A stretch of DNA of 64,000 nt from positions 558,001-622,000 of the forward strand of contig NZ_CP139137.1 in NCBI RefSeq assembly GCF_034047335.1, read 5' to 3'. The position numbers and the translations under genes were made by a program. Under the pieces are notes generated by a model. That model made no database searches, was not told the DNA's origin, and saw only the letters and a program-made list of their open reading frames with translations. Source of the stretch: Chryseobacterium sp. JJR-5R. Its GTDB lineage: Bacteria; Bacteroidota; Bacteroidia; Flavobacteriales; Weeksellaceae. Below, piece by piece: positions 8,484 through 16,214 of the stretch. Within the stretch, counting starts at the first letter, position 1. Every line of letters starts with the position of its first letter.

Positions 8484-8562
8484 AAGCGAGAAGCTTGAAG
8501 CAACAGGCAGCAGGCTTTTTTTAAAGCTGTAAGCCTCCTGCATAGAGCTTAGAGCCTAAAGC
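8484..8562. repeat. GC-richer palindromic spacer repeat before paaJ
   Basis: The paaI-paaJ spacer carries AAGCGAGAAGCTTGAAGC, then CAGGCAGCAGGCTTTTTTT, then GCCTCCTGCATAGAGCTTAG. Complementary blocks (GCAGGC with GCCTCCTGC; AAGCTT with GAGCTT) make an imperfect hairpin. It belongs to neither of the other spacer repeat types. Confidence 0.45.
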
Positions 8563-8568
8563 AAAATT

Positions 8569-9777
8569 ATGAACAACGTATATATCATAGACTATATCAG
8601 AACGCCCATTTCAAAACTGGGTGGAGCATTATCAGAAGTGAGAGCCGATGATTTGGCTGCTGTTGTGCTGAAAGAAATTATAGCCAGAAACCCTGAAGTT
8701 CCCGTTGAGGAAATTGAGGATGTTATTTTCGGATGCGCCAATCAGGCCGGTGAAGACAACAGGAATGTTGCGAGAATGGGACTTTTACTGGCTGGGCTTC
8801 CGTACAAAATAGGAGGGGAAACCGTAAACAGATTGTGTGCTTCGGGAATGTCGGCGGTGGCCAATGCTTTCCGTTCGATTGCTGCAGGAGAAGGTGAAAT
8901 TTACATTGCCGGCGGAGTAGAACACATGACGCGTTCGCCTTATGTGATGTCTAAACCGAGCACCGCTTTCGGAAGAGACAGCCAGATGTTTGACACCACT
9001 TTCGGATGGAGGTTTGTGAATCCTAAAATGAAAGCGATGTACGGTGTTGACGCCATGGGAGACACTGCTGAAAACTTAGCGGAAATGCACGGCATCAGCC
9101 GTGAAGACCAGGATAAATTTGCCCTTTGGTCTCAGCAGAAAGCGACCCGGGCACAGGAAAGCGGAAGGCTGGCGGAAGAAATCGTAAAAGTTGAAATTTC
9201 ACAGAAAAAAGGCGATCCGAAAATCTTTGATAAGGATGAATTCATCAAACCTGCTTCTTCAATGGAAGGATTGGGAAAACTTCGTCCCGCTTTCAAAAAA
9301 GAAGGAGGAACGGTAACAGCTGGAAATGCTTCAGGAATGAATGACGGCGCTGCCGCTTTAATTCTGGCAAGTGAAGAGGCAGTAAAGAAATACGGATTAA
9401 AACCAAAAGCAAAGATTCTGGGATCTTCTGTTGCCGGTGTTGAGCCGAGAATTATGGGAATCGGACCGGTGGAAGCCATACAGAAACTACTAAAAAGATT
9501 AAACCTTTCGTTAGATGAGATGGATGTTATTGAACTGAATGAAGCATTTGCAGCGCAGTCTTTAGCGGTAACCAGAACTTTAGGTTTACAGGATAATGAT
9601 GCAAGAGTCAATCCAAACGGAGGAGCCATTGCCATTGGCCACCCGCTGGGCGTTTCCGGTGCGAGATTAATAGGTTCCGCGGCCCTGGAACTTCAGAAAC
9701 AGGATAAAAAATATGCATTGTGTACCCTTTGTATCGGTGTCGGGCAGGGCTATGCAATGGTGATTGAAAAAGTATAA
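8569..9777 (+). CDS. paaJ: Thiolase, 3-oxoadipyl-CoA/3-oxo-5,6-dehydrosuberyl-CoA thiolase
   Basis: Cleaves 3-oxoacyl-CoA intermediates with CoA, giving acetyl-CoA twice and finally succinyl-CoA. The 402-residue protein has the catalytic cysteine in NRLCASGMSAVANAF near residue 90, NEAFAAQSLAVTR near 324, the histidine block NGGAIAIGHPLGVSGAR near 350 and the second cysteine in CIGVGQGYAM close to the C-terminus. All are standard for degradative thiolases. Cluster position supports PaaJ over a generic acetyl-CoA acetyltransferase. Confidence 0.92.
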   Translation: MNNVYIIDYIRTPISKLGGALSEVRADDLAAVVLKEIIARNPEVPVEEIEDVIFGCANQAGEDNRNVARMGLLLAGLPYKIGGETVNRLCASGMSAVANAFRSIAAGEGEIYIAGGVEHMTRSPYVMSKPSTAFGRDSQMFDTTFGWRFVNPKMKAMYGVDAMGDTAENLAEMHGISREDQDKFALWSQQKATRAQESGRLAEEIVKVEISQKKGDPKIFDKDEFIKPASSMEGLGKLRPAFKKEGGTVTAGNASGMNDGAAALILASEEAVKKYGLKPKAKILGSSVAGVEPRIMGIGPVEAIQKLLKRLNLSLDEMDVIELNEAFAAQSLAVTRTLGLQDNDARVNPNGGAIAIGHPLGVSGARLIGSAALELQKQDKKYALCTLCIGVGQGYAMVIEKV

Positions 9778-9779
9778 TT

Positions 9780-9816
9780 AATTTCCAAATTAGCTCATTC
9801 TCAAATTTTTCAAATT
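9780..9816. repeat. Right-arm-only copy of the TTTGAAAAT-type repeat
   Basis: AATTTCCAAATTAGCTCATT followed by CTCAAATTTTTCAAATT closely matches the right arm at 6554-6589, but no left arm is present in the 45-bp paaJ-paaY spacer. Confidence 0.6.
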
Positions 9817-9822
9817 AAAATT

Positions 9823-10416
9823 ATGAAAGTTTATTCATATCACGGCATTCGCCCGATTATTAAACCCTCCGCTTACGTTCATCCGCAGGCGGTAATTATC
9901 GGGAATGTAGAAATCGGCGAAGAAGTTTATATCGGTCCGAACGCAGTGATCCGTGGCGACTGGGGCAAAATTATCGTAAAAGACGGGGCGAATGTTCAGG
10001 AAAACTGTACGCTTCACGTTTTTCCGGGGATTGAAACGGTTTTGGAAGAATCAGCACATATCGGCCATGGAGCCATTATTCATTCCGGGCATATCGGAAG
10101 AAACTGTCTGGTCGGAATGAATGCAGTGGTAATGGACAAAGCCGTTATCGGTGACGAATGCATCATTGGTGCACTGGCTTTTGTACCTGCCAATTTCAGG
10201 TGTGATGCGAGGAAACTGATTGTAGGAAGTCCGGCCAAAATTATCCGTGATGTTTCCGATGAAATGATCAAATGGAAAACGGAAGGCACAAAACTCTACC
10301 AGGAACTGGCAAGAGAAGGAAAAGACGCCATTCTGCCCTGCGAACCTTTTACGGAATATGTTCAGCAGATTCCTACAAAAGTGGTTGATTATGGTATTTG
10401 GGATGATGTGAAATAA
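9823..10416 (+). CDS. paaY: PaaY-like gamma-carbonic-anhydrase-fold protein
   Basis: A left-handed beta-helix protein of 197 residues, with hexapeptide-type turns (VIIGNVEIGEEVYIGPNAVIR, AVVMDKAVIGDECIIGA). Histidines in ENCTLHVFPG and in AHIGHGAIIHSGHIG match the metal-ligand positions of gamma-carbonic anhydrases. PaaY proteins in phenylacetate clusters are thioesterases for 2-hydroxycyclohepta-1,4,6-triene-1-formyl-CoA, a toxic dead-end product. The function here follows from fold and place in the cluster; the related CaiE cannot be excluded by motif alone. Confidence 0.87.
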   Translation: MKVYSYHGIRPIIKPSAYVHPQAVIIGNVEIGEEVYIGPNAVIRGDWGKIIVKDGANVQENCTLHVFPGIETVLEESAHIGHGAIIHSGHIGRNCLVGMNAVVMDKAVIGDECIIGALAFVPANFRCDARKLIVGSPAKIIRDVSDEMIKWKTEGTKLYQELAREGKDAILPCEPFTEYVQQIPTKVVDYGIWDDVK

Positions 10417-10431
10417 TTAACTTATCTAAAT

Positions 10432-10464
10432 AAACCTCATAGGTTTTTAAAACCTATGAGGTTT
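10432..10464. repeat. 33-bp perfect palindrome, left flank of RAYT
   Basis: Two 16-base arms (AAACCTCATAGGTTTT and its exact complement) meet at a single central T. It lies 16 bp after the paaY stop and may also act as that transcript's terminator. The same architecture with different inner stem bases flanks the other side of the transposase gene. Confidence 0.85.
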
Positions 10465-10491
10465 GGAAATTACACACATAATGAAAGAAGA

Positions 10492-11070
10492 ATGTCAAGT
10501 AAAGAAAGTTTTGAATGCGGATATGTTTATCATGTTTACACGCATGGTAACGGAAAGGATTTGATTTTTCGGGAAACTGAAAATTACAGATATTTTTTAG
10601 ATAAACTTTTAAAATATATTATTCCAATAGCAGAAATATATGCGTATTGCTTGATGCCGAATCATTTTCATTTGTTGTTGAGGTTTAAAAATTTAGACTC
10701 AATTTTAGATGAGGATCAACATAAATATTTAATGAAGAGTTTTGGAAATTTCCTCAATTCTTATGCAAAAGCATTTAATAAAAAATATGATCGTAAGGGT
10801 GCACTTTTTCTTAATGCAGTAAAGCGGAAGAAAATATCAGATGAGAAATATTTACTGAAAGTTCTGCATTATATTCATAATAATCCGGTTAATCACGGAT
10901 TTGTAAACAAGGCTGATCAATGGGAACATTCTTCATATAATTCATATCTGCATCCTGAAAAAAAAAGTAAATTAAACAGAATGGAGATCATGGGATATTT
11001 TGATTCACTTGAAGTTTTTAAAAATTATCACCGGTCTGATATTGAATATGATTTCTTAAATTTTGAATAA
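10492..11070 (+). CDS. REP-associated tyrosine transposase (RAYT, Y1_Tnp family)
   Basis: Single-strand nuclease of the IS200/Y1 type. CLMPNHFHLLLRF supplies the HUH metal motif near residue 60 and the NSYAKAFNKKYDRKGALF segment supplies the catalytic tyrosine near 95, followed by the HNNPVNHGFV block typical of RAYTs. An upstream in-frame ATG at 10456 lies inside the left palindrome; I choose 10492 because a GAAAGAAGA stretch precedes it and the conserved region begins there. The gene is AT-richer than the paa genes and is flanked by two palindromes, which RAYTs typically mobilise. It separates paaZ from the rest of the paa cluster. Confidence 0.88.
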   Translation: MSSKESFECGYVYHVYTHGNGKDLIFRETENYRYFLDKLLKYIIPIAEIYAYCLMPNHFHLLLRFKNLDSILDEDQHKYLMKSFGNFLNSYAKAFNKKYDRKGALFLNAVKRKKISDEKYLLKVLHYIHNNPVNHGFVNKADQWEHSSYNSYLHPEKKSKLNRMEIMGYFDSLEVFKNYHRSDIEYDFLNFE

Positions 11071-11083
11071 TTGTTGATAAGTC

Positions 11084-11116
11084 AAACCTAACGGGTTTTT
11101 AAAACCCGTTAGGTTT
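11084..11116. repeat. 33-bp perfect palindrome, right flank of RAYT
   Basis: The arms are AAACCTAACGGGTTTT and its exact complement around one T. Outer AAACCT and inner GGTTTT match the left palindrome; the middle four bases differ in three positions and every change is compensated on the other arm. Confidence 0.85.
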
Positions 11117-11163
11117 CAATACATAGTCTCATGAAAATAATGGGAAAAAAATAGAACAAAAAA

Positions 11164-11991
11164 ATGTACAAAAAAATTCTCATTTTCTGCAGTCTCCTGT
11201 TTGCATTTCAATTCATGGTCTCAGCCCAGAATACAAATGTAAAACCTTTAACCATCGGAGAAATAAGAACCTTAAATTCTAAGGTTTTAGATGAAGAAAG
11301 AACATTAAACATCTACCTTCCGCAGAATTTCAACAAAACAAAAACCTATCCGGTCATCTATCTTCTGGACGGAAGCATGAATGAGGATTTTATTCATGTT
11401 GTCGGCTTGGTGCAGTTTTTTAATCAAATGTATTGCATGCCTGAAACGATAGTGGTTGGAATTGCTAATATTGACAGAAAAAAAGACTTTACTTTTCATA
11501 CGGATCTAAAGGATTTACAGAAAGATTATCCTACCACGGGACATTCGGCTCGGTTTATCAGTTTCCTGGAAAAAGAATTGAAGCCTTATGTTGAAAACCA
11601 GTTTAAAACCGGTGACAGTTACCTGTTCGGGCAATCGCTTGGCGGACTTCTGGCAACAGAAATTTTATTGAAAAAACCTGAAATGTTCAATAATTATTTT
11701 ATCATCAGTCCGAGTTTGTGGTGGGATGATGAAAGCCTTTTAAAGCAGTCCAAACAGCTGCTTTCTAAATCAGCCGACAAAAAGAAATTTATATATGTTT
11801 CTGTCGGAAAAGGCGAGCATAAAGTAATGGTAAAAGATGCAGAAGATTTGTTTGACATTCTTAAAAAATCAAACAAAAAAAACTGGACGGTAGAATATAA
11901 AATGATGGAAACGGATAACCATGCAACCATTCTTCACAGAAGTCTGTATGAAGGTCTGGTAAAATTGTTTCCCTATCAGGAACCGAAATAA
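11164..11991 (+). CDS. Secreted alpha/beta-hydrolase esterase (esterase D/IroE-like, PF00756 type)
   Basis: The 275-residue protein starts with a signal peptide (MYKKILIFCSLLFAFQFMVSA, cleavage before QN). The hydrolase core has YPVIYLLDGS near residue 60, the nucleophile motif GQSLGG near 160 and a late DNHATILH histidine. These fit the putative-esterase family that includes trilactone siderophore esterases. Nothing ties it to phenylacetate except location after the RAYT and before paaZ, so it may be a passenger. Substrate unknown. Confidence 0.82.
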   Translation: MYKKILIFCSLLFAFQFMVSAQNTNVKPLTIGEIRTLNSKVLDEERTLNIYLPQNFNKTKTYPVIYLLDGSMNEDFIHVVGLVQFFNQMYCMPETIVVGIANIDRKKDFTFHTDLKDLQKDYPTTGHSARFISFLEKELKPYVENQFKTGDSYLFGQSLGGLLATEILLKKPEMFNNYFIISPSLWWDDESLLKQSKQLLSKSADKKKFIYVSVGKGEHKVMVKDAEDLFDILKKSNKKNWTVEYKMMETDNHATILHRSLYEGLVKLFPYQEPK

Positions 11992-11999
11992 GAACAGTC

Positions 12000-12260
12000 A
12001 TGATTAAACTGGAAAATTTTCTTAGGAAATATGGGTTTATAGTATTGGTTTTATGTTTTAAATTCAATGTCTTAGGATTCTTTTTCTATGTTGAGTCTTT
12101 GGAAACAGCCTATTTACTGGAATCTACAGGCCAGGATAAAATTGCAAAACTTGAATCAAAACAACATGTGTATGATATCCTTGTTGATATCGTCTTAATT
12201 CTGGATGCTGCCATTCTCCTGTTTTTAATCTGCTATGGAATCAGAAAAGCTTTAAAATAA
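12000..12260 (+). CDS. Small two-helix membrane protein
   Basis: An 86-residue protein with hydrophobic segments at about 12-30 and 60-80 separated by a charged stretch (ESTGQDKIAKLESKQHVYD). I do not recognise a family. It begins eight bases after the esterase stop, so the two are probably one transcript. Confidence 0.65.
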   Translation: MIKLENFLRKYGFIVLVLCFKFNVLGFFFYVESLETAYLLESTGQDKIAKLESKQHVYDILVDIVLILDAAILLFLICYGIRKALK

Positions 12261-12297
12261 CTATTGAATATATTAAATTGAAAAAGTAAAAAACAAT

Positions 12298-14793
12298 ATG
12301 AACAAACTAAAAAACTATATCTACGGCGAATGGATAGAAGGCAACGGAAGCGGAATCCCTTTATACAATGCCGTAACCGGCGAGCAGGTTGCCGTTTCGG
12401 ATACGGAAGGCCTGAATTTTGAGCAGGCACTGGATTACGGAAGAACGGTAGGGTACAAAAACCTTTCGTCTATGACCTTCTATGATCGTGGGGAAATGCT
12501 GAAGAAAGTGGCGCTTTATCTTTTGGAAAGAAAGAAAAAGTATTACGATTTATCATATAAAACAGGGGCAACGCATACAGATTCATGGGTAGATATTGAG
12601 GGAGGCTTCGGTACGTTCTTCACGTACTCAGGCTTGGCAAAAAGGATGCTTCCGAATACGCCGTTTTGGGTAGACGGCGATACCCAGAAAATTTCTGCTA
12701 ACGGAACTTTCCTGGGAACGCATATTTTAACGCCGAGTGAAGGTGTTTCTGTGCAGATCAATGCCTATAATTTTCCGGTTTGGGGAATGCTGGAAAAATT
12801 ATCAACTTCGTTGTTGGCAGGCGTCCCAAGCATTGTAAAGCCGTCTCCATATGGTTCATATGTAACAAATGCCGTTTTTCAGGATATGATTGAAAGCGGA
12901 ATCCTCCCTGAAGGTGCGGTTCAGCTGGTTTGCGGCGATCCGGGAAATATTCTGGATTATGTTCAGGATGGCGATTCTGTGTTGTTCACAGGTTCGGCAG
13001 CAACAGGGAAAAAGCTGAAATCTTTACCTTCAGTTTCAGGAAATGCTGTCCGGTTCAATATGGAAGCAGATTCTTTAAACTGTTCAATTCTTGGATTGGA
13101 TGCAAAGCCCGGAACTCCGGAATTTGATCTATTTATCAAGGAAGTCCGTACGGAAATGACGACGAAAGCAGGTCAGAAATGTACCGCAATCAGGAGGATT
13201 ATTGTGCCTGAAAATTTAATCGGTGATGTTCAGAGTGCTTTATCTAAAGCTTTAGATCAGACAAAAATCGGGAATCCGTTAAGCAGAGAAACAAGAATGG
13301 GTTCTTTGGTTGGAAAACAGCAGTATGACGAGGTTTTAAGAAAAGTAGACCTTCTGAAAACTGAAAACGAACTGATTTATGACGGAAAGCATGAGCTTGT
13401 AGATGCAGATTATGACAACGGCGCATTCATGTCTCCAAAACTGTTCTTGAATGATTCTCCGTTCACTAAAAACATCTCTCACGATGTCGAAGCATTCGGT
13501 CCGGTTTCTACATTGATGCCTTACAGAGATGCGGAAGAAGCGGCAGCATTGGCAAAAAGGGGAAAAGGAAGCCTGGTAGGTTCCATTATCTCCCACGATG
13601 AAAAATTCGTGGCAGAAACGTCCTGGAAAATGGCTTCCCAGCACGGCAGAATTTTCGTGTTGAACAGAGACAGTGCAAAAGAAAGTACAGGCCACGGTTC
13701 ACCGCTTCCTACTTTGATGCACGGCGGCCCCGGAAGGGCCGGCGGCGGTGAAGAAATGGGCGGACTGAACGGTCTTCATTTCTTTTTACAAAAAACAGCA
13801 ATCCAGGGTTCTCCAGATATTTTAACGGCAATCACAAAAGTCTATCAGCAGGGCGCAGAGAAAAAATATGCAGATAAGCATCCTTTCCAGAAATATTTTG
13901 AAGATGTTGAAGTTGGAGATTCTTTGGAAACAGCAGGAAGAACAGTTACTGATGCAGATATCGTTAATTTTTCCAATGTTTCCTGGGATCATTTCTATGC
14001 CCATACAGATGCAACAAGTTTGTCGGGAACCATTTTCGATAAAACCGTAGCCCATGGTTATTTCATTCTTTCCGCAGCGGCCGGACTGTTTGTTTCAGGG
14101 AAGAAAGGCCCGGTTATCGCGAATTACGGATTGGAAAACTGTTCTTTCTTCAAGCCTGTGTATGCGGGCGATACAATCACGGTTTATTTAACGGCAAAAG
14201 AAAAGATCAACCGTGGCGTAAAAGGCAGGAATATCCCTTCCGGTGTGGTCAAATGGCTGGTTGAGGTAATCAATCAGAGAGATGAGATTGTTTGTGTAGC
14301 AACCATTTTAACGTTGGTGGCGAAAAATTCTCCTTTTATCAGTCTGAACCTTAAAGACATTCAGAAAACACTGAATGGTCTTACTGAAAGCACGCAGGCA
14401 AATTGGGGTAAAATGTCACCTCAGCAGATGATTGAGCATCTTGAACATGGAGTCTTGGTAAGCTTGGGAGAGCCGGAAGCAGATATCTGTTTCACACCGG
14501 AAGAGCAATTGGAGAAATGGCAGGATTCTCTGTACAACTACAGGAAAATGCCGAAAGATTTTATTGCCCCGTTCTTAAACGCAGACGGTTCATTACCTGA
14601 ACCGAAACATAAAAACCTGGATGCTGCAAAACAGTCATTCATGGATAACCTCAAAAAATTCTCTGTTTATTATAAAGAGAACCCGCAGGCCGAACACATG
14701 AATTTCGTATTCGGAAAACTAAACAAAGAAATGTGGGAACTGATGCACAAAAAACATTTTACCCATCATTTTGAACAGTTTGGATTGATTTAA
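12298..14793 (+). CDS. paaZ: Bifunctional PaaZ (oxepin-CoA hydrolase / semialdehyde dehydrogenase) with C-terminal DUF1569 domain
   Basis: Ring-opening enzyme of the pathway. Residues 1-520 are an aldehyde dehydrogenase domain with NAYNFPVWGMLEKL near 158 and the catalytic cysteine in GQKCTAIRR near 298. Residues about 530-680 are a MaoC-type hydratase domain with FEDVEVGD, SWDHFYAHTD and AHGYFILSAAAG. Classical PaaZ ends near residue 680. Here a further 140 residues follow, containing LTESTQANWGKMSPQQMIEH and LNKEMWELMHKKHFTHHFEQ, which resemble DUF1569 (DinB-like four-helix) proteins. No stop or frameshift separates the parts, so this is a genuine fusion. paaZ is parted from the other paa genes by the RAYT block. 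Confidence 0.92.
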   Translation: MNKLKNYIYGEWIEGNGSGIPLYNAVTGEQVAVSDTEGLNFEQALDYGRTVGYKNLSSMTFYDRGEMLKKVALYLLERKKKYYDLSYKTGATHTDSWVDIEGGFGTFFTYSGLAKRMLPNTPFWVDGDTQKISANGTFLGTHILTPSEGVSVQINAYNFPVWGMLEKLSTSLLAGVPSIVKPSPYGSYVTNAVFQDMIESGILPEGAVQLVCGDPGNILDYVQDGDSVLFTGSAATGKKLKSLPSVSGNAVRFNMEADSLNCSILGLDAKPGTPEFDLFIKEVRTEMTTKAGQKCTAIRRIIVPENLIGDVQSALSKALDQTKIGNPLSRETRMGSLVGKQQYDEVLRKVDLLKTENELIYDGKHELVDADYDNGAFMSPKLFLNDSPFTKNISHDVEAFGPVSTLMPYRDAEEAAALAKRGKGSLVGSIISHDEKFVAETSWKMASQHGRIFVLNRDSAKESTGHGSPLPTLMHGGPGRAGGGEEMGGLNGLHFFLQKTAIQGSPDILTAITKVYQQGAEKKYADKHPFQKYFEDVEVGDSLETAGRTVTDADIVNFSNVSWDHFYAHTDATSLSGTIFDKTVAHGYFILSAAAGLFVSGKKGPVIANYGLENCSFFKPVYAGDTITVYLTAKEKINRGVKGRNIPSGVVKWLVEVINQRDEIVCVATILTLVAKNSPFISLNLKDIQKTLNGLTESTQANWGKMSPQQMIEHLEHGVLVSLGEPEADICFTPEEQLEKWQDSLYNYRKMPKDFIAPFLNADGSLPEPKHKNLDAAKQSFMDNLKKFSVYYKENPQAEHMNFVFGKLNKEMWELMHKKHFTHHFEQFGLI

Positions 14794-14816
14794 TTCAGAA
14801 TAAATAATGATATTTG

Positions 14817-14846
14817 AGGAAGCTTTTGACAAGGCTTCCTTTTTTA
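14817..14846 (+). terminator. Rho-independent terminator after paaZ
   Basis: The AGGAAGC / GCTTCCT stem encloses a short loop and is followed by a run of T, 23 bp after the paaZ stop codon. Confidence 0.8.
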
Positions 14847-14859
14847 ATAAACAAATAGT

Positions 14860-15396
14860 ATGGAACAACAATTTTTCAAAGATTTCGATTTTACCGGTTT
14901 CTGGAATGAAAGCAGTTATTCTGAAAGGGATTATATCGAGGAATTTCCGGATGACGAAATGATTGCTTCTGTTGAACAGGAGCTGAGCTATAAGCTACCT
15001 GCCTCCTATGTTGAATTAATGAGAATCCAGAACGGAGGATTGGTAGAGAAAAGCTGTTTTCCTACAACCGAAAGAAGTTCCTGGGCAGATGATCATATAG
15101 CCATTACCGGAATTATGGGAATCGGGCGGGAGAAAACTTATGCTGTGTGTGGCGAACTCGGAAGCCGGTTCATGATTGATGAGTGGGGATATCCTGCAGA
15201 CGGAGTTTATATTGCAGACTGTCCTTCTGCCGGCCATGATATGATCCTGCTGGATTATTCCAAATGTGGGAAAGACGGTGAGCCGGAGGTTATGCATGTT
15301 GATCAGGAAGATGATTACAGGAAAATTTTTCTGGCAAAAGATTTCGAAACTTTTATTAAAGGCTTAAAGGGCGAAGAAGAATTTGATGCAGAATAA
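14860..15396 (+). CDS. SMI1/KNR4 (SUKH) family protein
   Basis: A soluble 178-residue protein. The segment SVEQELSYKLPASYVELMRIQNGG near residues 37-60 is the SMI1/KNR4 signature, followed by ITGIMGIG, WGYPADGVYIADCPSAGHD and LLDYSKCG. The family often serves as immunity protein to polymorphic toxins, but no toxin is adjacent, so that role is unproven. It is followed 50 bp later by a DUF4241 protein. Confidence 0.85.
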   Translation: MEQQFFKDFDFTGFWNESSYSERDYIEEFPDDEMIASVEQELSYKLPASYVELMRIQNGGLVEKSCFPTTERSSWADDHIAITGIMGIGREKTYAVCGELGSRFMIDEWGYPADGVYIADCPSAGHDMILLDYSKCGKDGEPEVMHVDQEDDYRKIFLAKDFETFIKGLKGEEEFDAE

Positions 15397-15446
15397 ATAA
15401 GGCGTATTTTTAATCCTTAATTCAACCAATTTAAAATATTAAAAAA

Positions 15447-16211
15447 ATGAATGAAAACTGGATGCAGAAGTATGAGGAAGTAAAAAATATTTTGGTTTGT
15501 CCAACTGATTTGGAAACCTATTTTACTTCCGGTGAAATTGCCGGTCAGCAATTGGAAACCATGGAAATCGGAAATGTTTCCCTTCCTTCCGGAAAAGTGG
15601 TGGTGAGGGATCCTCTGGTTGCTCTGAATGCAAACCAATCCCCTTATTTCGTCGAAACTCCGAAAGGAAATTTTCCCGTAACAATTGCTGTCGTAAAGTC
15701 TGAAGACTGGGACGACAGGTATGCAGTGGTAAAAGTGGAGTTTACCAAAGAAAAGCCCATCGTCTACCGGGAAGCCCTGGTTGGAATTGAAGATTTGGTC
15801 GAAGATGATTTTTTCGGTTTCGGAGTGGATACGGGCTTAGGCTGTATTGCTGATGCAGAAGTACTTCCGTATGTGGATAAATTTGAAGCTGAACTGGATG
15901 CCGATAATATGTATGATGATTATTTTGCCGGACTTTTTGCGCAAAGTTATAAAGATCGTCCCGACAATCAGAGGGATTCAGGCGACTGGATCAACTGGAC
16001 GGTCCCGAACACCGATTACCAGATCCCGATGTTTGCCAGCGGTTTCGGTGACGGTTCTTATCCTGTTTATTTTGGATATGATGCAAATGATGGGATCTGT
16101 GGATTGTATATTCAGTTTATTGATATTGAACTGGCACTAAGCGAAGAGGGTGATGACGAAGATTATAATGATGATGACCAGCCTGAGAATTTTGTTTTTA
16201 TTAAAGATTAA
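15447..16211 (+). CDS. DUF4241 domain protein
   Basis: A 254-residue acidic cytosolic protein. DPLVALNANQSPYFVETPKG, FFGFGVDTGLGCIADAE and PMFASGFGDGSYPVYFGYD are features I associate with DUF4241. The C-terminus is strongly acidic (EEGDDEDYNDDDQ). Biochemical function is unknown; the family often sits near SUKH-type immunity genes, as here. It ends three bases before the glycosylase start, implying co-translation. Confidence 0.75.
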   Translation: MNENWMQKYEEVKNILVCPTDLETYFTSGEIAGQQLETMEIGNVSLPSGKVVVRDPLVALNANQSPYFVETPKGNFPVTIAVVKSEDWDDRYAVVKVEFTKEKPIVYREALVGIEDLVEDDFFGFGVDTGLGCIADAEVLPYVDKFEAELDADNMYDDYFAGLFAQSYKDRPDNQRDSGDWINWTVPNTDYQIPMFASGFGDGSYPVYFGYDANDGICGLYIQFIDIELALSEEGDDEDYNDDDQPENFVFIKD

Positions 16212-16214
16212 AAG

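Noticed and set aside
9132..9635. Long open frame opposite paaJ
   Set aside because: It is a Ser/Ala-rich antisense shadow of the thiolase frame, without a known motif; paaJ is unambiguous.
10456..10491. Upstream ATG as start of the RAYT gene
   Set aside because: It lies inside the left palindrome, and the extra twelve residues do not resemble the family N-terminus.
10492..11070. A full IS200/IS605 insertion sequence
   Set aside because: The product fits the RAYT group and is flanked by REP-like palindromes, not by the left/right ends of an IS; no orfB/TnpB is present.
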